DNA of 64,000 bases. Origin: an uncultured Treponema sp. Lineage in GTDB: Bacteria; Spirochaetota; Spirochaetia; Treponematales; Treponemataceae. The stretch lies in NCBI GenBank assembly GCA_947165895.1, contig CAMVCB010000001.1:248001-312000 (forward strand). Reading direction: 5' to 3'. The position numbers and the translations under genes were made by a program. Positions 9,901 to 17,737 of this stretch are shown here, in pieces. The notes beneath the pieces were generated by a model, which was given only the letters and a program-made list of their open reading frames with translations, had not been told where the DNA came from and made no database searches. Within the stretch, counting starts at the first letter, position 1, and each line of letters begins with the position of its first letter.

Positions 9901-9953
9901 ACAAATTGTGGTGGGAAGTACACTATGAATTTTCTGCCGCAGAGAGAAAAGTA

Positions 9954-10433
9954 ATGCGCTGTCCTTATTGCGGAAAACTGGAAGATAAAGTTCTGGAATC
10001 TCGAACAATGGTAAACGGTGAAAGCATCCGTCGCAGACGTGAATGCCTCGCCTGTGGTTATCGTTTTACCAGCTATGAAAGAATTGATGAAAAACCTTTT
10101 ATGGTTGTAAAAAGAGACGGCCGCAGACAGCCTTTTGACCGGGAAAAACTTGAAAAAGGAATCGTACGGGCTCTTGAAAAACGTCCTGTTTCTACAGGAA
10201 TGGTTGAACAGCTTTGTAACGATATAGAAGACCTTGCTATCAAGCAGGGAAAAGAAGCCCGCGAAATCTCTACATCAGCTTTGGGTGAATTAGTTTTGGA
10301 AAAGCTTTATGACATAGACAAGGTTGCCTACATTCGTTTTGCTTCGGTTTACCGCCATTTTGAAAACCTTGAAGAATTTATGACAGAAGTTAAAAAAATA
10401 AAGAAAAAGTCAAAGGGGGGAAGCAATGAGTGA
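9954..10433 (+). CDS. nrdR: Transcriptional repressor NrdR
   Basis: 159 residues. NrdR represses ribonucleotide reductase operons in response to bound ATP/dATP. The protein begins MRCPYCG and has the second Cys pair in RRECLACGYRFTSYE, together the zinc ribbon. An ATP-cone follows from residue ~48 (MVVKRDGRRQPFDREKLEKG). Length matches the family. The ATG at 9954 is chosen because the zinc ribbon begins there and AGAGAG lies upstream; in-frame non-ATG starts further up add unconserved residues. It overlaps nrdD by 8 bp, implying coupled translation. Confidence 0.95.
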   Translation: MRCPYCGKLEDKVLESRTMVNGESIRRRRECLACGYRFTSYERIDEKPFMVVKRDGRRQPFDREKLEKGIVRALEKRPVSTGMVEQLCNDIEDLAIKQGKEAREISTSALGELVLEKLYDIDKVAYIRFASVYRHFENLEEFMTEVKKIKKKSKGGSNE

Positions 10434-12534
10434 CCAGTCAATTTTTCCTGAGTGGAGAAGTTTTTTGGGATCCAGCTCTGATGAAGAAACACAGGGCGTT
10501 ATCAAACAAGTTGTAAAGAGAAGCGGTGAAATCGCAAAATACGACCGGAAAAAAATCGAAACTGCCATAGACAAGGCTATTGAAGCGGTTGAAGGAAGAA
10601 AAGATCCTGACCGTGCCATTGGATTAACTGATGCCGTAGAGGAAAAAATCCGTCTTCAGATGGCAGGAAACCGTGCTCACTCAATTCCTGCAATAGAAGA
10701 AATTCAGGATATTGTAGAAAGCGTCCTTATTGAAAATAAAGAAGTTGATGTTGCAAAAGCATACATTCTTTATCGTGCCCGCCATGAAGTTATGCGTGAT
10801 ACAAAAAAGCTCATGCTGGACATCAATAAGACAATGGACGGCTACCTTGCCCAGAGCGACTGGCGTGTAAATGAAAACGCAAACGTAAACTTTTCTCTGG
10901 GTGGACTTATCCTTCATAACTCAGGAACAATTACAGCAAATTACTGGCTTAATAACATTTACTCAAAGGAAATTGCGGAAGCTCATAAAACAGCTGCCTT
11001 CCACATTCACGACCTTTCAATGTTCTCAGGCTACTGTGCAGGCTGGTCTCTCCGTCAGCTTATTGCAGAAGGTCTTGGAGGAGTTCCTGATAAAATAACC
11101 TCAACTCCTGCAACTCACCTTTCTACCCTTGTAAACCAGATTGTAAACTTTCTGGGAATCATGCAGAACGAATGGGCAGGTGCTCAGGCCTTCTCTTCCT
11201 TTGATACATACCTTGCACCATTTATCCGCACTGACCATTTGAATGAAAAACAGGTTCGCCAGTGCATTCAGAGTTATATTTACGGCGTTAACACACCAAG
11301 CCGCTGGGGTTCTCAGGCTCCATTTACAAATATCACTCTGGACTGGGTTTGCCCGGATGACCTTAAAAATAAAAAGGCAATTGTCGGCGGAAAGGAACAG
11401 GATTTTACTTACGGCGACTGCCAGAAGGAAATGGACCTTATCAACAAGGTATTCATCGAGCTTATGATTGAAGGTGATGCAGAAGGCCGCGGATTTGCCT
11501 ACCCTATCCCGACTTACAACATCACAAAGGATTTTGACTGGACAAGCGAAAACGCAAAGCTTTTGTTTACAATGACAGCCCAGTACGGAACTCCAAACTT
11601 CCAGAACTTTGTAAATTCAGATTTGAATCCAAGCGACGTACGCTCTATGTGCTGCCGCCTTCAGCTTGATAAACGTGAACTCCGTCGCCGCGGTGGAGGA
11701 CTTTTTGGAGCTGATGAGTTTACAGGTTCAATCGGCGTTGTAACAATCAACCTTCCGCAGATTGGCTACCTTGCAAACGACGAGCAGGAATTCTACAAAC
11801 GCCTTGATTACCTTATGGATCTTGCAAAAGAAAGCCTCTGCATTAAGAGAAAGGTTATTCAGCGTCTTTATGACGGCGGACTTTTCCCTTACACAAGACG
11901 CTATCTGAAAACTCTCAATAACCACTTTAATACTATAGGACTTTGCGGCATGAATGAATGCTGCCTCAACTTCCTTGGAGTTGATATTTCAGATCCAAAA
12001 GGAAAGGCTTTTGCAGAAAAAGTTCTTACACATATGCGTGAAAGAATGCAGGACTATCAGGAAGAAACAGGAGATCTTTTCAATCTGGAAGCAACTCCTG
12101 CAGAATCAACATCTTACCGTCTTGCAAAACACGATAAGGAGCAGTTCCCGGACATTATTACAAGCGGAAAGGACGCTCCATTCTATACAAACTCTTCTCA
12201 GCTTCCTGTTGACTACACATCAGATGTATTCGAAGCTCTGGATCATCAGGAATCACTGCAGACCAAGTACACTGGCGGTACAATGTTCCATGTTTACATG
12301 GGAGAAGCAATTAAAGACTGGAAGGCTTGTGCAGAACTTGTAAAATCAATTTCACACAAATACCGCATTCCTTTCTTTACTATTTCGCCGACATATTCAA
12401 TCTGTCCTGTTCACGGCTATCTTGTCGGACAGCAGTTTGAATGCCCGAAATGTAAGGCAGAAAAAGAAAAGGCCCTGCGCGAAAAGCTTAAGGTGCTTGA
12501 AGCTGAAAAAGAAAAAATACTGGCAAACGCATAA
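10426..12534 (+). CDS. nrdD: Anaerobic ribonucleoside-triphosphate reductase NrdD, lacking its glycyl-radical segment
   Basis: 702 residues. Catalytic subunit of class III ribonucleotide reductase. An ATP-cone occupies residues ~25-115 (VVKRSGEIAKYDRKKIETAI). The barrel domain has the family blocks RSMCCRLQLDKRELRRRGGG and GMNECCLNFLG. The C-terminal zinc site is visible as CPVHGYL...CPKC. In the family the glycyl-radical loop (RVVGYYRPV-type) normally follows this zinc site in the same chain. Here the chain ends instead with a ~26-residue charged helix and TAA, and that loop is encoded by the next gene. The operon order nrdR-nrdD-redoxin/glycyl gene-nrdG supports function under anaerobic growth. 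Confidence 0.95.
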   Translation: MSDQSIFPEWRSFLGSSSDEETQGVIKQVVKRSGEIAKYDRKKIETAIDKAIEAVEGRKDPDRAIGLTDAVEEKIRLQMAGNRAHSIPAIEEIQDIVESVLIENKEVDVAKAYILYRARHEVMRDTKKLMLDINKTMDGYLAQSDWRVNENANVNFSLGGLILHNSGTITANYWLNNIYSKEIAEAHKTAAFHIHDLSMFSGYCAGWSLRQLIAEGLGGVPDKITSTPATHLSTLVNQIVNFLGIMQNEWAGAQAFSSFDTYLAPFIRTDHLNEKQVRQCIQSYIYGVNTPSRWGSQAPFTNITLDWVCPDDLKNKKAIVGGKEQDFTYGDCQKEMDLINKVFIELMIEGDAEGRGFAYPIPTYNITKDFDWTSENAKLLFTMTAQYGTPNFQNFVNSDLNPSDVRSMCCRLQLDKRELRRRGGGLFGADEFTGSIGVVTINLPQIGYLANDEQEFYKRLDYLMDLAKESLCIKRKVIQRLYDGGLFPYTRRYLKTLNNHFNTIGLCGMNECCLNFLGVDISDPKGKAFAEKVLTHMRERMQDYQEETGDLFNLEATPAESTSYRLAKHDKEQFPDIITSGKDAPFYTNSSQLPVDYTSDVFEALDHQESLQTKYTGGTMFHVYMGEAIKDWKACAELVKSISHKYRIPFFTISPTYSICPVHGYLVGQQFECPKCKAEKEKALREKLKVLEAEKEKILANA

Positions 12535-12553
12535 CAAAATGGGAGGAATAAAA

Positions 12554-13090
12554 ATGGAAAAAAGGACACTTGCTCAAATTGAACAGGAAATTGCAGAAAC
12601 AAAAGCTGCACTGGAAAATGTTCACGGTACAGAAACAGAGGTTTACGCCCGAATTGTAGGTTACTACCGTGCCGTAAAACACTGGAACAACGGAAAGCGC
12701 GATGAATTCGGCCTCCGTAAAGTTTTCACCCTTGAAGACAGTAAGCCTGATCAGAAAAAAGCAGAAGTGAAAGCTGTAAAAGAAGAAGCAAAAGCTGCTG
12801 TCAGAGCCGCTAAGACTGAAAATTCTGACCTTACAAGCGTAACATACGAGCTTTACACACGAAAAACCTGCCCTAACTGCCCTCCTGTAAAAGCTTTTAT
12901 GAATGACCTTGATATGCCGGGCCGTAATATTGATGTAGATACAAAAGAAGGACTTGCAGAGGCAGCCAAAAAAGGAATTTTTGCTTCACCTACAGTTATC
13001 TTCTATAATGCTGCAGGAGTTGAGACAGCTCGCTGCCACAACGTTGAAGAACTGGAACTTGTATTCCAGAAAGTTGCAGTTTCTGCTTAA
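12554..13090 (+). CDS. Detached NrdD glycyl-radical domain fused to a glutaredoxin/NrdH-like domain
   Basis: 178 residues. GGGAGG at 12541-12546 gives the gene its own ribosome-binding site before the ATG at 12554. Residues ~28-58 read TEVYARIVGYYRAVKHWN then GKRDEF, which is the C-terminal glycyl-radical loop of NrdD; the predicted radical residue is Gly36. A charged Ala/Lys linker (residues ~65-92) leads to a redoxin domain with CPNC at 106-109 and a cis-Pro-type SPTV at ~145-148. I infer that it supplies the radical in trans to NrdD and may also carry the reductant for the active-site disulfide. It lies between nrdD and nrdG, separated by 19 and 9 bp. Confidence 0.85.
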   Translation: MEKRTLAQIEQEIAETKAALENVHGTETEVYARIVGYYRAVKHWNNGKRDEFGLRKVFTLEDSKPDQKKAEVKAVKEEAKAAVRAAKTENSDLTSVTYELYTRKTCPNCPPVKAFMNDLDMPGRNIDVDTKEGLAEAAKKGIFASPTVIFYNAAGVETARCHNVEELELVFQKVAVSA

Positions 13091-13099
13091 GGAAAATTA

Positions 13100-13861
13100 A
13101 TGGCTGACCTGCCGCTGGACAGACCTGCCGGAATTCTTGTAAAAACCACCTGTGTGGATTTTCCAGGACATCTGGCAGGTTCATTTTTTCTTAAAGGATG
13201 TAATCTCCGCTGCCCCTACTGCTATAACAGGGAGCTTGTTCTTGGTTTTAACGATGATAAAGAACAGGCATCCACGCTGGCAAGTATTGAAGAACTTTTT
13301 ACTCATCTTGAAAAACGAAGGGGCATTCTAACTGGACTTACGATAAGTGGAGGAGAAGCCCTGCTTAATCCCTACACCCCTTTGATAATTCAAAAGGCAA
13401 AAGAACTGGGCTATCTTATAAAGCTTGATACAAACGGCACTCTCCCAGAAGAGCTTGAAGCCTTAATAAATAATCAGGAATTAAAACCAGACTTTATTGC
13501 AATGGATTTAAAAACAAGTCCAGACCGATATGCCATAGAAATCTGTAATAAAAACTCTCCCTTTTATGGAAAAGTTGACTACTGGGAAAATAAAGTAAAG
13601 CGCTGTGCAGAAATTACTGCATCATATTCCCCGGAAAAACGGGAATACCGCACAGTTTTAGTACCGCCTCTTGTGCATAAGGCCGACATAAAAAAAATGG
13701 CAGAAATCCTGCCCGCTGACGCCAGCTGGCAGTTCGCCCCTTTCCGTAACGAAAACTGCCTTGACCCGGCCTACAACGAAATTCCCCCCTACACCGACGC
13801 AGAAATTGAAGATCTGATTAATTACGCAAAGTCGTTTATCACTGGCGCTAATCTTCGTTAA
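13100..13861 (+). CDS. nrdG: Anaerobic ribonucleotide reductase activating protein (radical SAM)
   Basis: 253 residues. Generates the glycyl radical on the class III reductase using S-adenosylmethionine. The [4Fe-4S] motif CNLRCPYC sits at residues ~34-41, followed by the glycine-rich SAM motif TISGGEALL. It is longer than the ~150-residue E. coli NrdG, so it belongs to the longer form related to pyruvate-formate-lyase activases. AAGGA lies 7 bases before the ATG, and the gap from the preceding gene is 9 bp. Its substrate Gly would be on the small upstream gene product, not on NrdD itself. Confidence 0.93.
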   Translation: MADLPLDRPAGILVKTTCVDFPGHLAGSFFLKGCNLRCPYCYNRELVLGFNDDKEQASTLASIEELFTHLEKRRGILTGLTISGGEALLNPYTPLIIQKAKELGYLIKLDTNGTLPEELEALINNQELKPDFIAMDLKTSPDRYAIEICNKNSPFYGKVDYWENKVKRCAEITASYSPEKREYRTVLVPPLVHKADIKKMAEILPADASWQFAPFRNENCLDPAYNEIPPYTDAEIEDLINYAKSFITGANLR

Positions 13862-13868
13862 TTAATTA

Positions 13869-14005
13869 GCCACAGATGGGACAAAGATACACACAGATTA
13901 TTGATATCTTATAACAAAGCTGTCTGTTAATTCTGATATCATTTTATTTAATTTTATAAATCATTAAAAAATTTATATCTGTGTCCATCTGTGTTGATCT
14001 GTGGC
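13869..14005. repeat. Convergent-junction inverted repeat, CACAGAT type (copy A)
   Basis: The left arm (13869-13898) contains repeated CACAGAT/AGAT units and the right arm (13975-14005) contains ATCTGTG units. The arms are complementary with interruptions around a ~75-bp AT-rich centre. It fills the gap between convergent nrdG and nrnA. Copies B and C at other convergent junctions share the same organisation with CACGGAT units. Confidence 0.75.
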
Positions 14006-14013
14006 TATTTTTT

Positions 14014-15000
14014 TTACATTATTCTTGCAAATTCCTTTACAATCTGCGGCAATAAAGTTTCAATTTTACCGTTACAGCTCATGCCGGAAGCGTTTTTGTG
14101 GCCGCCGCCGCCGAATTTTGCCGCAACCTGAGAAACGTCAATTTCATCCTGACTTCGAAATCCGCCGGTACATGTTGTTTCTGTATCCTGACGAAGGAAA
14201 ACTACAGCCTGAACCCCCTCAGTTGCCAGCATAAGCTGATAGAGGGCATCTGAATCCCGGCCTTCAAGCCCATATTTTTTTGTATCATCAAGACTTTCTG
14301 TCGTAATTACAAGTTTTCCTTCAAGATAACGTTCTGCCTTCATCAAGAGAGTTCCCAAAAGCTTACGGGTCGAATAAGGCTTTCCGGAATTAATCTGATT
14401 ATAGGTTTTTCGGGGATCAGCCCCTGCCTTTACCAGACGGCTTGCACCGTCAAAAACCTCGGCATTTTTTGTGCTTACAAACTTAAAAAAGCCTGTATCA
14501 GTACAAAGACCGAAAAACAGAACCTTAGAAAGCTCTTCAGGAACCGGGCCGATAATTTTTTCATAAAACTGCTGGACAAGATAAGCGCAGGCAGGAGATT
14601 CAGAATCAATATAGCCTTCAGCTCCTTCCGGCAGGCCAGAAGTTTTATGATGGTCAATTACAAAAATATCAAGTCCCGTCAAATCTCCGTCAATTTCACC
14701 AAGCCGGGATAGTTCTGAACAGTCGGCAATAATAAGTCCGGTCTTTTTTCTTTCATTATCATCCAGAAAGTCCATGGTATTTGAAAATCGCTCTTCAAAA
14801 CGCTTAACTTCATTGCGTTTAAAAGGTCCAGCAGAAAGCAGCTGATATTTTTTTTTCAACGCATCAAGGATGGCCGCTACCCCGATACAGGAAGCCATAC
14901 AGTCTCCGTCCGGTTCCTTATGTCCAATTACAAAGAAAAAATCGTGCTCATTTATAAAAGATTTGAATGCATCAATATCTGAATCTAAAATCTGTTTCAT
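14014..15000 (-). CDS. nrnA: DHH/DHHA1 phosphoesterase, NrnA-type (nanoRNase / pAp phosphatase)
   Basis: 328 residues. This family degrades very short oligoribonucleotides and/or pAp. The DHH motifs are clear: GHKEPDGDCMAS near residue 25, IIADCSELSRLG near 83, IDHHKTSG near 110 and FGLCTDTGFF near 165. The C-terminal DHHA1 substrate loop is FGGGGHKNASG near residue 307. Size and motif order fit NrnA rather than RecJ, which is larger. The gene ends at the repeat shared with nrdG and has a terminator upstream of its start that closes the preceding secreted-protein gene. Confidence 0.9.
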   Translation of the reverse strand: MKQILDSDIDAFKSFINEHDFFFVIGHKEPDGDCMASCIGVAAILDALKKKYQLLSAGPFKRNEVKRFEERFSNTMDFLDDNERKKTGLIIADCSELSRLGEIDGDLTGLDIFVIDHHKTSGLPEGAEGYIDSESPACAYLVQQFYEKIIGPVPEELSKVLFFGLCTDTGFFKFVSTKNAEVFDGASRLVKAGADPRKTYNQINSGKPYSTRKLLGTLLMKAERYLEGKLVITTESLDDTKKYGLEGRDSDALYQLMLATEGVQAVVFLRQDTETTCTGGFRSQDEIDVSQVAAKFGGGGHKNASGMSCNGKIETLLPQIVKEFARIM

Positions 15001-15031
15001 ATAAATTTAACTATCCTTTAAAAATAAAAAA

Positions 15032-15049
15032 GAGGACTTTTTAGTCCTC
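15032..15049 (-). terminator. Intrinsic terminator after the 137-aa secreted-protein gene
   Basis: GAGGACT/AGTCCTC stem with a 4-base loop, followed on the minus strand by a T-rich tract. It lies between the stop at 15080 and nrnA. Confidence 0.8.
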
Positions 15050-15079
15050 CTTTATCTTACAAGATTGTAAGTATTTTTT

Positions 15080-15493
15080 CTAGAATTCCAGATCTTCCAG
15101 CGTTTCCTTATCCGTACCTTCCAGAGTTTTTCGCTGATCAATAAGACCCCAGATTGGATTTGACTTATTCATAGGCATATTAAGAACAACGCGGTAGAAC
15201 TCTCCGTCTTTTTTATAAACACTCATATATGATTCATTTGTGTTTCTTACACGGCGAATCATAAGCTTTGTTGTTTCACCCTGAGTTGGCAAAGACCATT
15301 TCTTAGGAATAACTGTTGAACCAGTTCCAATTTTATTTTTCTGATAAATCACAACATATGCATCGCGGCTATCCAATATCTTTAAAATAGGAAACGAGTA
15401 ATATGAGATTGTAGATTTATATGCCGTAGACTTTGCAAAAGTTGCAGAAGTGAACAAAGCGGCAAGTGCAAGAACAATGAAAAGCTTTTTCAT
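15080..15493 (-). CDS. Small secreted protein of unknown function
   Basis: 137 residues. A standard signal peptide (MKKLFIVLALAALFTSATFA) ends near residue 20 with an AxA-like site and no lipobox Cys, so the mature ~117-residue protein is probably periplasmic. The mature part is mixed alpha/beta with a basic patch (KLMIRRVRNTNE) and an acidic C-terminus. I do not recognise the family. AAGGAGG lies 6 bases before the ATG, suggesting strong translation. It is monocistronic: a terminator follows, and a 260-bp AT-rich gap precedes it. Confidence 0.75.
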   Translation of the reverse strand: MKKLFIVLALAALFTSATFAKSTAYKSTISYYSFPILKILDSRDAYVVIYQKNKIGTGSTVIPKKWSLPTQGETTKLMIRRVRNTNESYMSVYKKDGEFYRVVLNMPMNKSNPIWGLIDQRKTLEGTDKETLEDLEF

Positions 15494-15750
15494 TCAATCC
15501 TCCTTAAAATTCTTTTCCACCCTTTTCTACCATTATATTCTGAAAAAATTAAAATAACAACAATTTTATATGCATATAATAGTAATTTTATAAAAAAGTG
15601 GCAGTTAAATTTTACAGAAAAAGCTGCCTTATACTACAATTTCATTAATTTTCATTAAATTTCATTAATTTCGCAAATTTTGATTAATCTTAATTAATAA
15701 TAAAAGGAGAAAGTTAAATAAAAAAAAGCTTCCTTTTTGAGGAAGCTTTA
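15494..15750. other. AT-rich intergenic region with three TTCATTAAT-type direct repeats
   Basis: Contains three adjacent ~10-bp repeats of TTCATTAAT(T) at 15641-15670, extended by ATTAAT-like copies to 15700. It presumably also holds the minus-strand promoter of the 137-aa gene. The terminator of the minus-strand tRNA lies at its right end. No coding frame was seen. Confidence 0.6.
15726..15748 (-). terminator. Terminator of tRNA-Met
   Basis: AAGCTTCC/GGAAGCTT stem with a 7-base loop; a T-run follows on the minus strand. It lies directly downstream of the tRNA. Confidence 0.85.
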
Positions 15751-15823
15751 TAGCGACCAATGGGATTGAACCATTGACATCACGGATATGAGCCGTGTGC
15801 TCTACCAACTGAGCTAGGTCGCC
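15751..15823 (-). tRNA. tRNA-Met (CAT), elongator type
   Basis: 73 nt on the minus strand, beginning GGCGACCTAGCTC. The anticodon loop is CTCATAT in a CACGG/CCGTG stem, and the T-arm is AATGG-TTCAATC-CCATT. The first acceptor pair is G-T. There is no C1-A72 mismatch or anticodon-stem GGG run, so this is not the initiator. A tRNA-Ile with a modified CAT anticodon cannot be excluded from sequence. CCA is not encoded. Confidence 0.9.
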
Positions 15824-15933
15824 GTAAGAAGTGATTTAATATTATATTTTTGGACCAGAAGAGTCAAGAGCTAAAAGCTTAAAATCTCCAAAAAAGTAAA
15901 AATTCTTTTTTACAGCTCCAGATTTTTATATCC

Positions 15934-15949
15934 TGGCACGGAATTTGCT
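15934..15949 (+). promoter_or_regulatory. Sigma-54 (RpoN) promoter
   Basis: TGGCACG-GAAT-TTGCT matches the sigma-54 consensus TGGCACG-N4-TTGCW at every fixed position. The GG of the -24 element and the GC of the -12 element are 10 bases apart, as required. It precedes the 321-aa gene by ~83 bp, leaving a ~70-nt leader with two small hairpins (15960-15980 and 15995-16011). Confidence 0.8.
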
Positions 15950-16032
15950 TAAAGTAAGCTGTCCGGGTAATTCCGGCAGAAATAAAAAAAAACGCGGACT
16001 CTGCTAGTCCGACCTCACAAGGAGCAAAAAAA

Positions 16033-16998
16033 ATGTTTATCGAAATGAACGAAATCCCAGACCTGATTGGTGACGGAAAAATCTCAAAAAAGGAGGCAGT
16101 CAACTATTTTGCGGAATTTATCTATAAAAATCCTGCAATATTCGGTCTGGAAAAAGAATCAGCCGATTTCAGAAATGACTTGATTGTGCAGATACTTGAA
16201 AAAGGTGAAAAAATCATTGATTCTTACAATCCAAAACTTGCAGGCTTCTTTTCTTTCTTTTATGCAACTATTAAAGGAAGAATAAAAGCACTCAGAAAAA
16301 AAGAATGCCGTTCTAACATCAATCAGAGCTGCATTTACGAAGAGCTTCTTCAGGATCTTTCTTACGAGGGGATAAAATACATAGGTTATAAAGAGATCAG
16401 ACCTGTAAATAAGGGGTACAAAAAACCGCCTTATGCCGTTCCCCGAGTAAAACCGGAAGATATCGAAGGCTTTTTTAAGCAGCAGAATCTTTCCAAAGAA
16501 ATAAGAACAGTTTTTATCATACTTTTTAAGTATGCCTTTTACATTGACTATCAGCAGCTTAAAAATATCTGCTGGCAGACCGGAATCGATTATGACTTTC
16601 TTATAAAAATCAAGGATTACTGCATGGATTATCTTGATAAAAAAGTTCAGGCTCAAGAAAAAGCCGCAGAAAGCAGAAACAGAACTTATTTTATGAGAAA
16701 AAAGACCGGCCTTCAAATCAAAAGCCTGGAAAAAGAACTCACAGGTTCTCCGTGCAGCAGCCCTCTGGAATACAAACTTGACAGCCTTCAAAGCAAATAC
16801 AAGAGGCAGACAGAAAGATTAAAGAGGGATAATTCTGAAATAATCAAAAAAGCTTCCCATATTGTGCTTCAGGACAGACAGATTGCAAATTTTCTGGGAC
16901 TTTGTGAACGCCAGGTAAGGTATTATATTTCCCGTGCAAAAAACAATAAGATAAATTTTTCAGATTTAGGGACTGTAAGAAAATCTGAAAATGAATAG
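16033..16998 (+). CDS. Putative sigma-70-family-like regulator under sigma-54 control
   Basis: 321 residues. AAGGAG lies 8 bases before the ATG. Residues ~45-95 resemble sigma region 2 (NDLIVQILEKGEKIID, then FFSFFYATIKGRIKALRKK). Residues ~279-303 resemble the region 4.2 helix-turn-helix (DRQIANFLGLCERQVRYYIS, followed by RAK). A long Lys/Glu-rich segment separates the two, unlike ordinary ECF factors. The family is not one I can name. An atypical sigma factor or a sigma-like DNA-binding regulator is the best reading from these two blocks. The sigma-54 promoter at 15934 would put it under an enhancer-binding activator, analogous in outline to the RpoN-RpoS cascade of Borrelia. That parallel is inference. 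Confidence 0.55.
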   Translation: MFIEMNEIPDLIGDGKISKKEAVNYFAEFIYKNPAIFGLEKESADFRNDLIVQILEKGEKIIDSYNPKLAGFFSFFYATIKGRIKALRKKECRSNINQSCIYEELLQDLSYEGIKYIGYKEIRPVNKGYKKPPYAVPRVKPEDIEGFFKQQNLSKEIRTVFIILFKYAFYIDYQQLKNICWQTGIDYDFLIKIKDYCMDYLDKKVQAQEKAAESRNRTYFMRKKTGLQIKSLEKELTGSPCSSPLEYKLDSLQSKYKRQTERLKRDNSEIIKKASHIVLQDRQIANFLGLCERQVRYYISRAKNNKINFSDLGTVRKSENE

Positions 16999-17002
16999 GA
17001 AA

Positions 17003-17031
17003 GTGACTAGAAAAAAGATTTTCGCTAGAAT
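17003..17031 (+). promoter_or_regulatory. rdgB promoter (leaderless transcript likely)
   Basis: GTGACT (17003-17008), a 17-bp spacer and TAGAAT (17026-17031). The rdgB ATG lies 7 bases after the -10 element, about where transcription should start, and no Shine-Dalgarno is visible. Confidence 0.5.
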
Positions 17032-17037
17032 TGCAGT

Positions 17038-17697
17038 ATGAAAATCTATTTAGCTACTGGAAATAAAAATAAAAAACGGGAGATTGAACAGATTCTCCCT
17101 AACCACACAATCCTCATCCCGTCAGATGAAGGAATTGAATTTGATCCTGATGAAACAGGAACAAGCTTTTATGAAAACAGCATTATCAAGGCAAAAACCT
17201 TGTATGACATAGTTCACGCGCCTGTTATTGCTGATGATTCAGGAATCTGCGTTGACGCTCTGGCAGGGGCACCTGGTATCTACTCTGCCCGCTATGCAGG
17301 TCCTGATTTTATGGAAGGCCGACCAGACGGAAAGAAAATTCCTCAGTCAGAGCAGAATGTCTTTCTTATAGAACAGCTGAATCAGGCGGTAAAAAATGGA
17401 AATCTTCCTAAAGGCCAGTACCTTCATGGAGACAGAAGCTGCCACTACACCTGCTCAATGGTTCTTTACCTTGGAACGGACAGAATTTTTGTCTGTCAGG
17501 AAACCTTTGAAGGAGCTTTAATCAATTCTATTGAAGAGCAGGCTGGTGACGGCGGTTTCGGCTATGACCCTATAGTTTTCCTTCCGGAATATAATAAAAC
17601 CGTAGCACAGCTAAGCGCTGATGAAAAAAATGCAATCTCTCACCGGGGAAAAGCCGTAAGAATCATCAAAAAGATCATAGAAAGCTTAAATTTATAA
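17038..17697 (+). CDS. rdgB: Non-canonical purine NTP pyrophosphatase (RdgB/HAM1)
   Basis: 219 residues. Hydrolyses ITP, dITP and XTP to monophosphates, cleaning the nucleotide pool. The family signatures are all present: LATGNKNKKREIEQIL at the N-terminus, ADDSGICVDALAGAPGIYSA near residue 65, GGFGYDPIV near 174, and the C-terminal SHRGKAVR. The length is slightly above the usual ~200 residues because of a 15-20-residue insertion around residues 100-130. It follows the sigma-like gene by 39 bp but seems to have its own promoter. Confidence 0.95.
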   Translation: MKIYLATGNKNKKREIEQILPNHTILIPSDEGIEFDPDETGTSFYENSIIKAKTLYDIVHAPVIADDSGICVDALAGAPGIYSARYAGPDFMEGRPDGKKIPQSEQNVFLIEQLNQAVKNGNLPKGQYLHGDRSCHYTCSMVLYLGTDRIFVCQETFEGALINSIEEQAGDGGFGYDPIVFLPEYNKTVAQLSADEKNAISHRGKAVRIIKKIIESLNL

Positions 17698-17737
17698 AAA
17701 AAATCAAAAAAATTTAAAAAATTTTTGAATTTTTTGT

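Noticed and set aside
12422..12554. A +1 programmed or artefactual frameshift joining nrdD to the glycyl-radical/redoxin gene
   Set aside because: The second frame is open across this stretch, but its translation there is an unconserved Lys/Arg-rich string. nrdD has a proper stop, and the downstream gene has a strong GGGAGG and an ATG. A separate gene is simpler.
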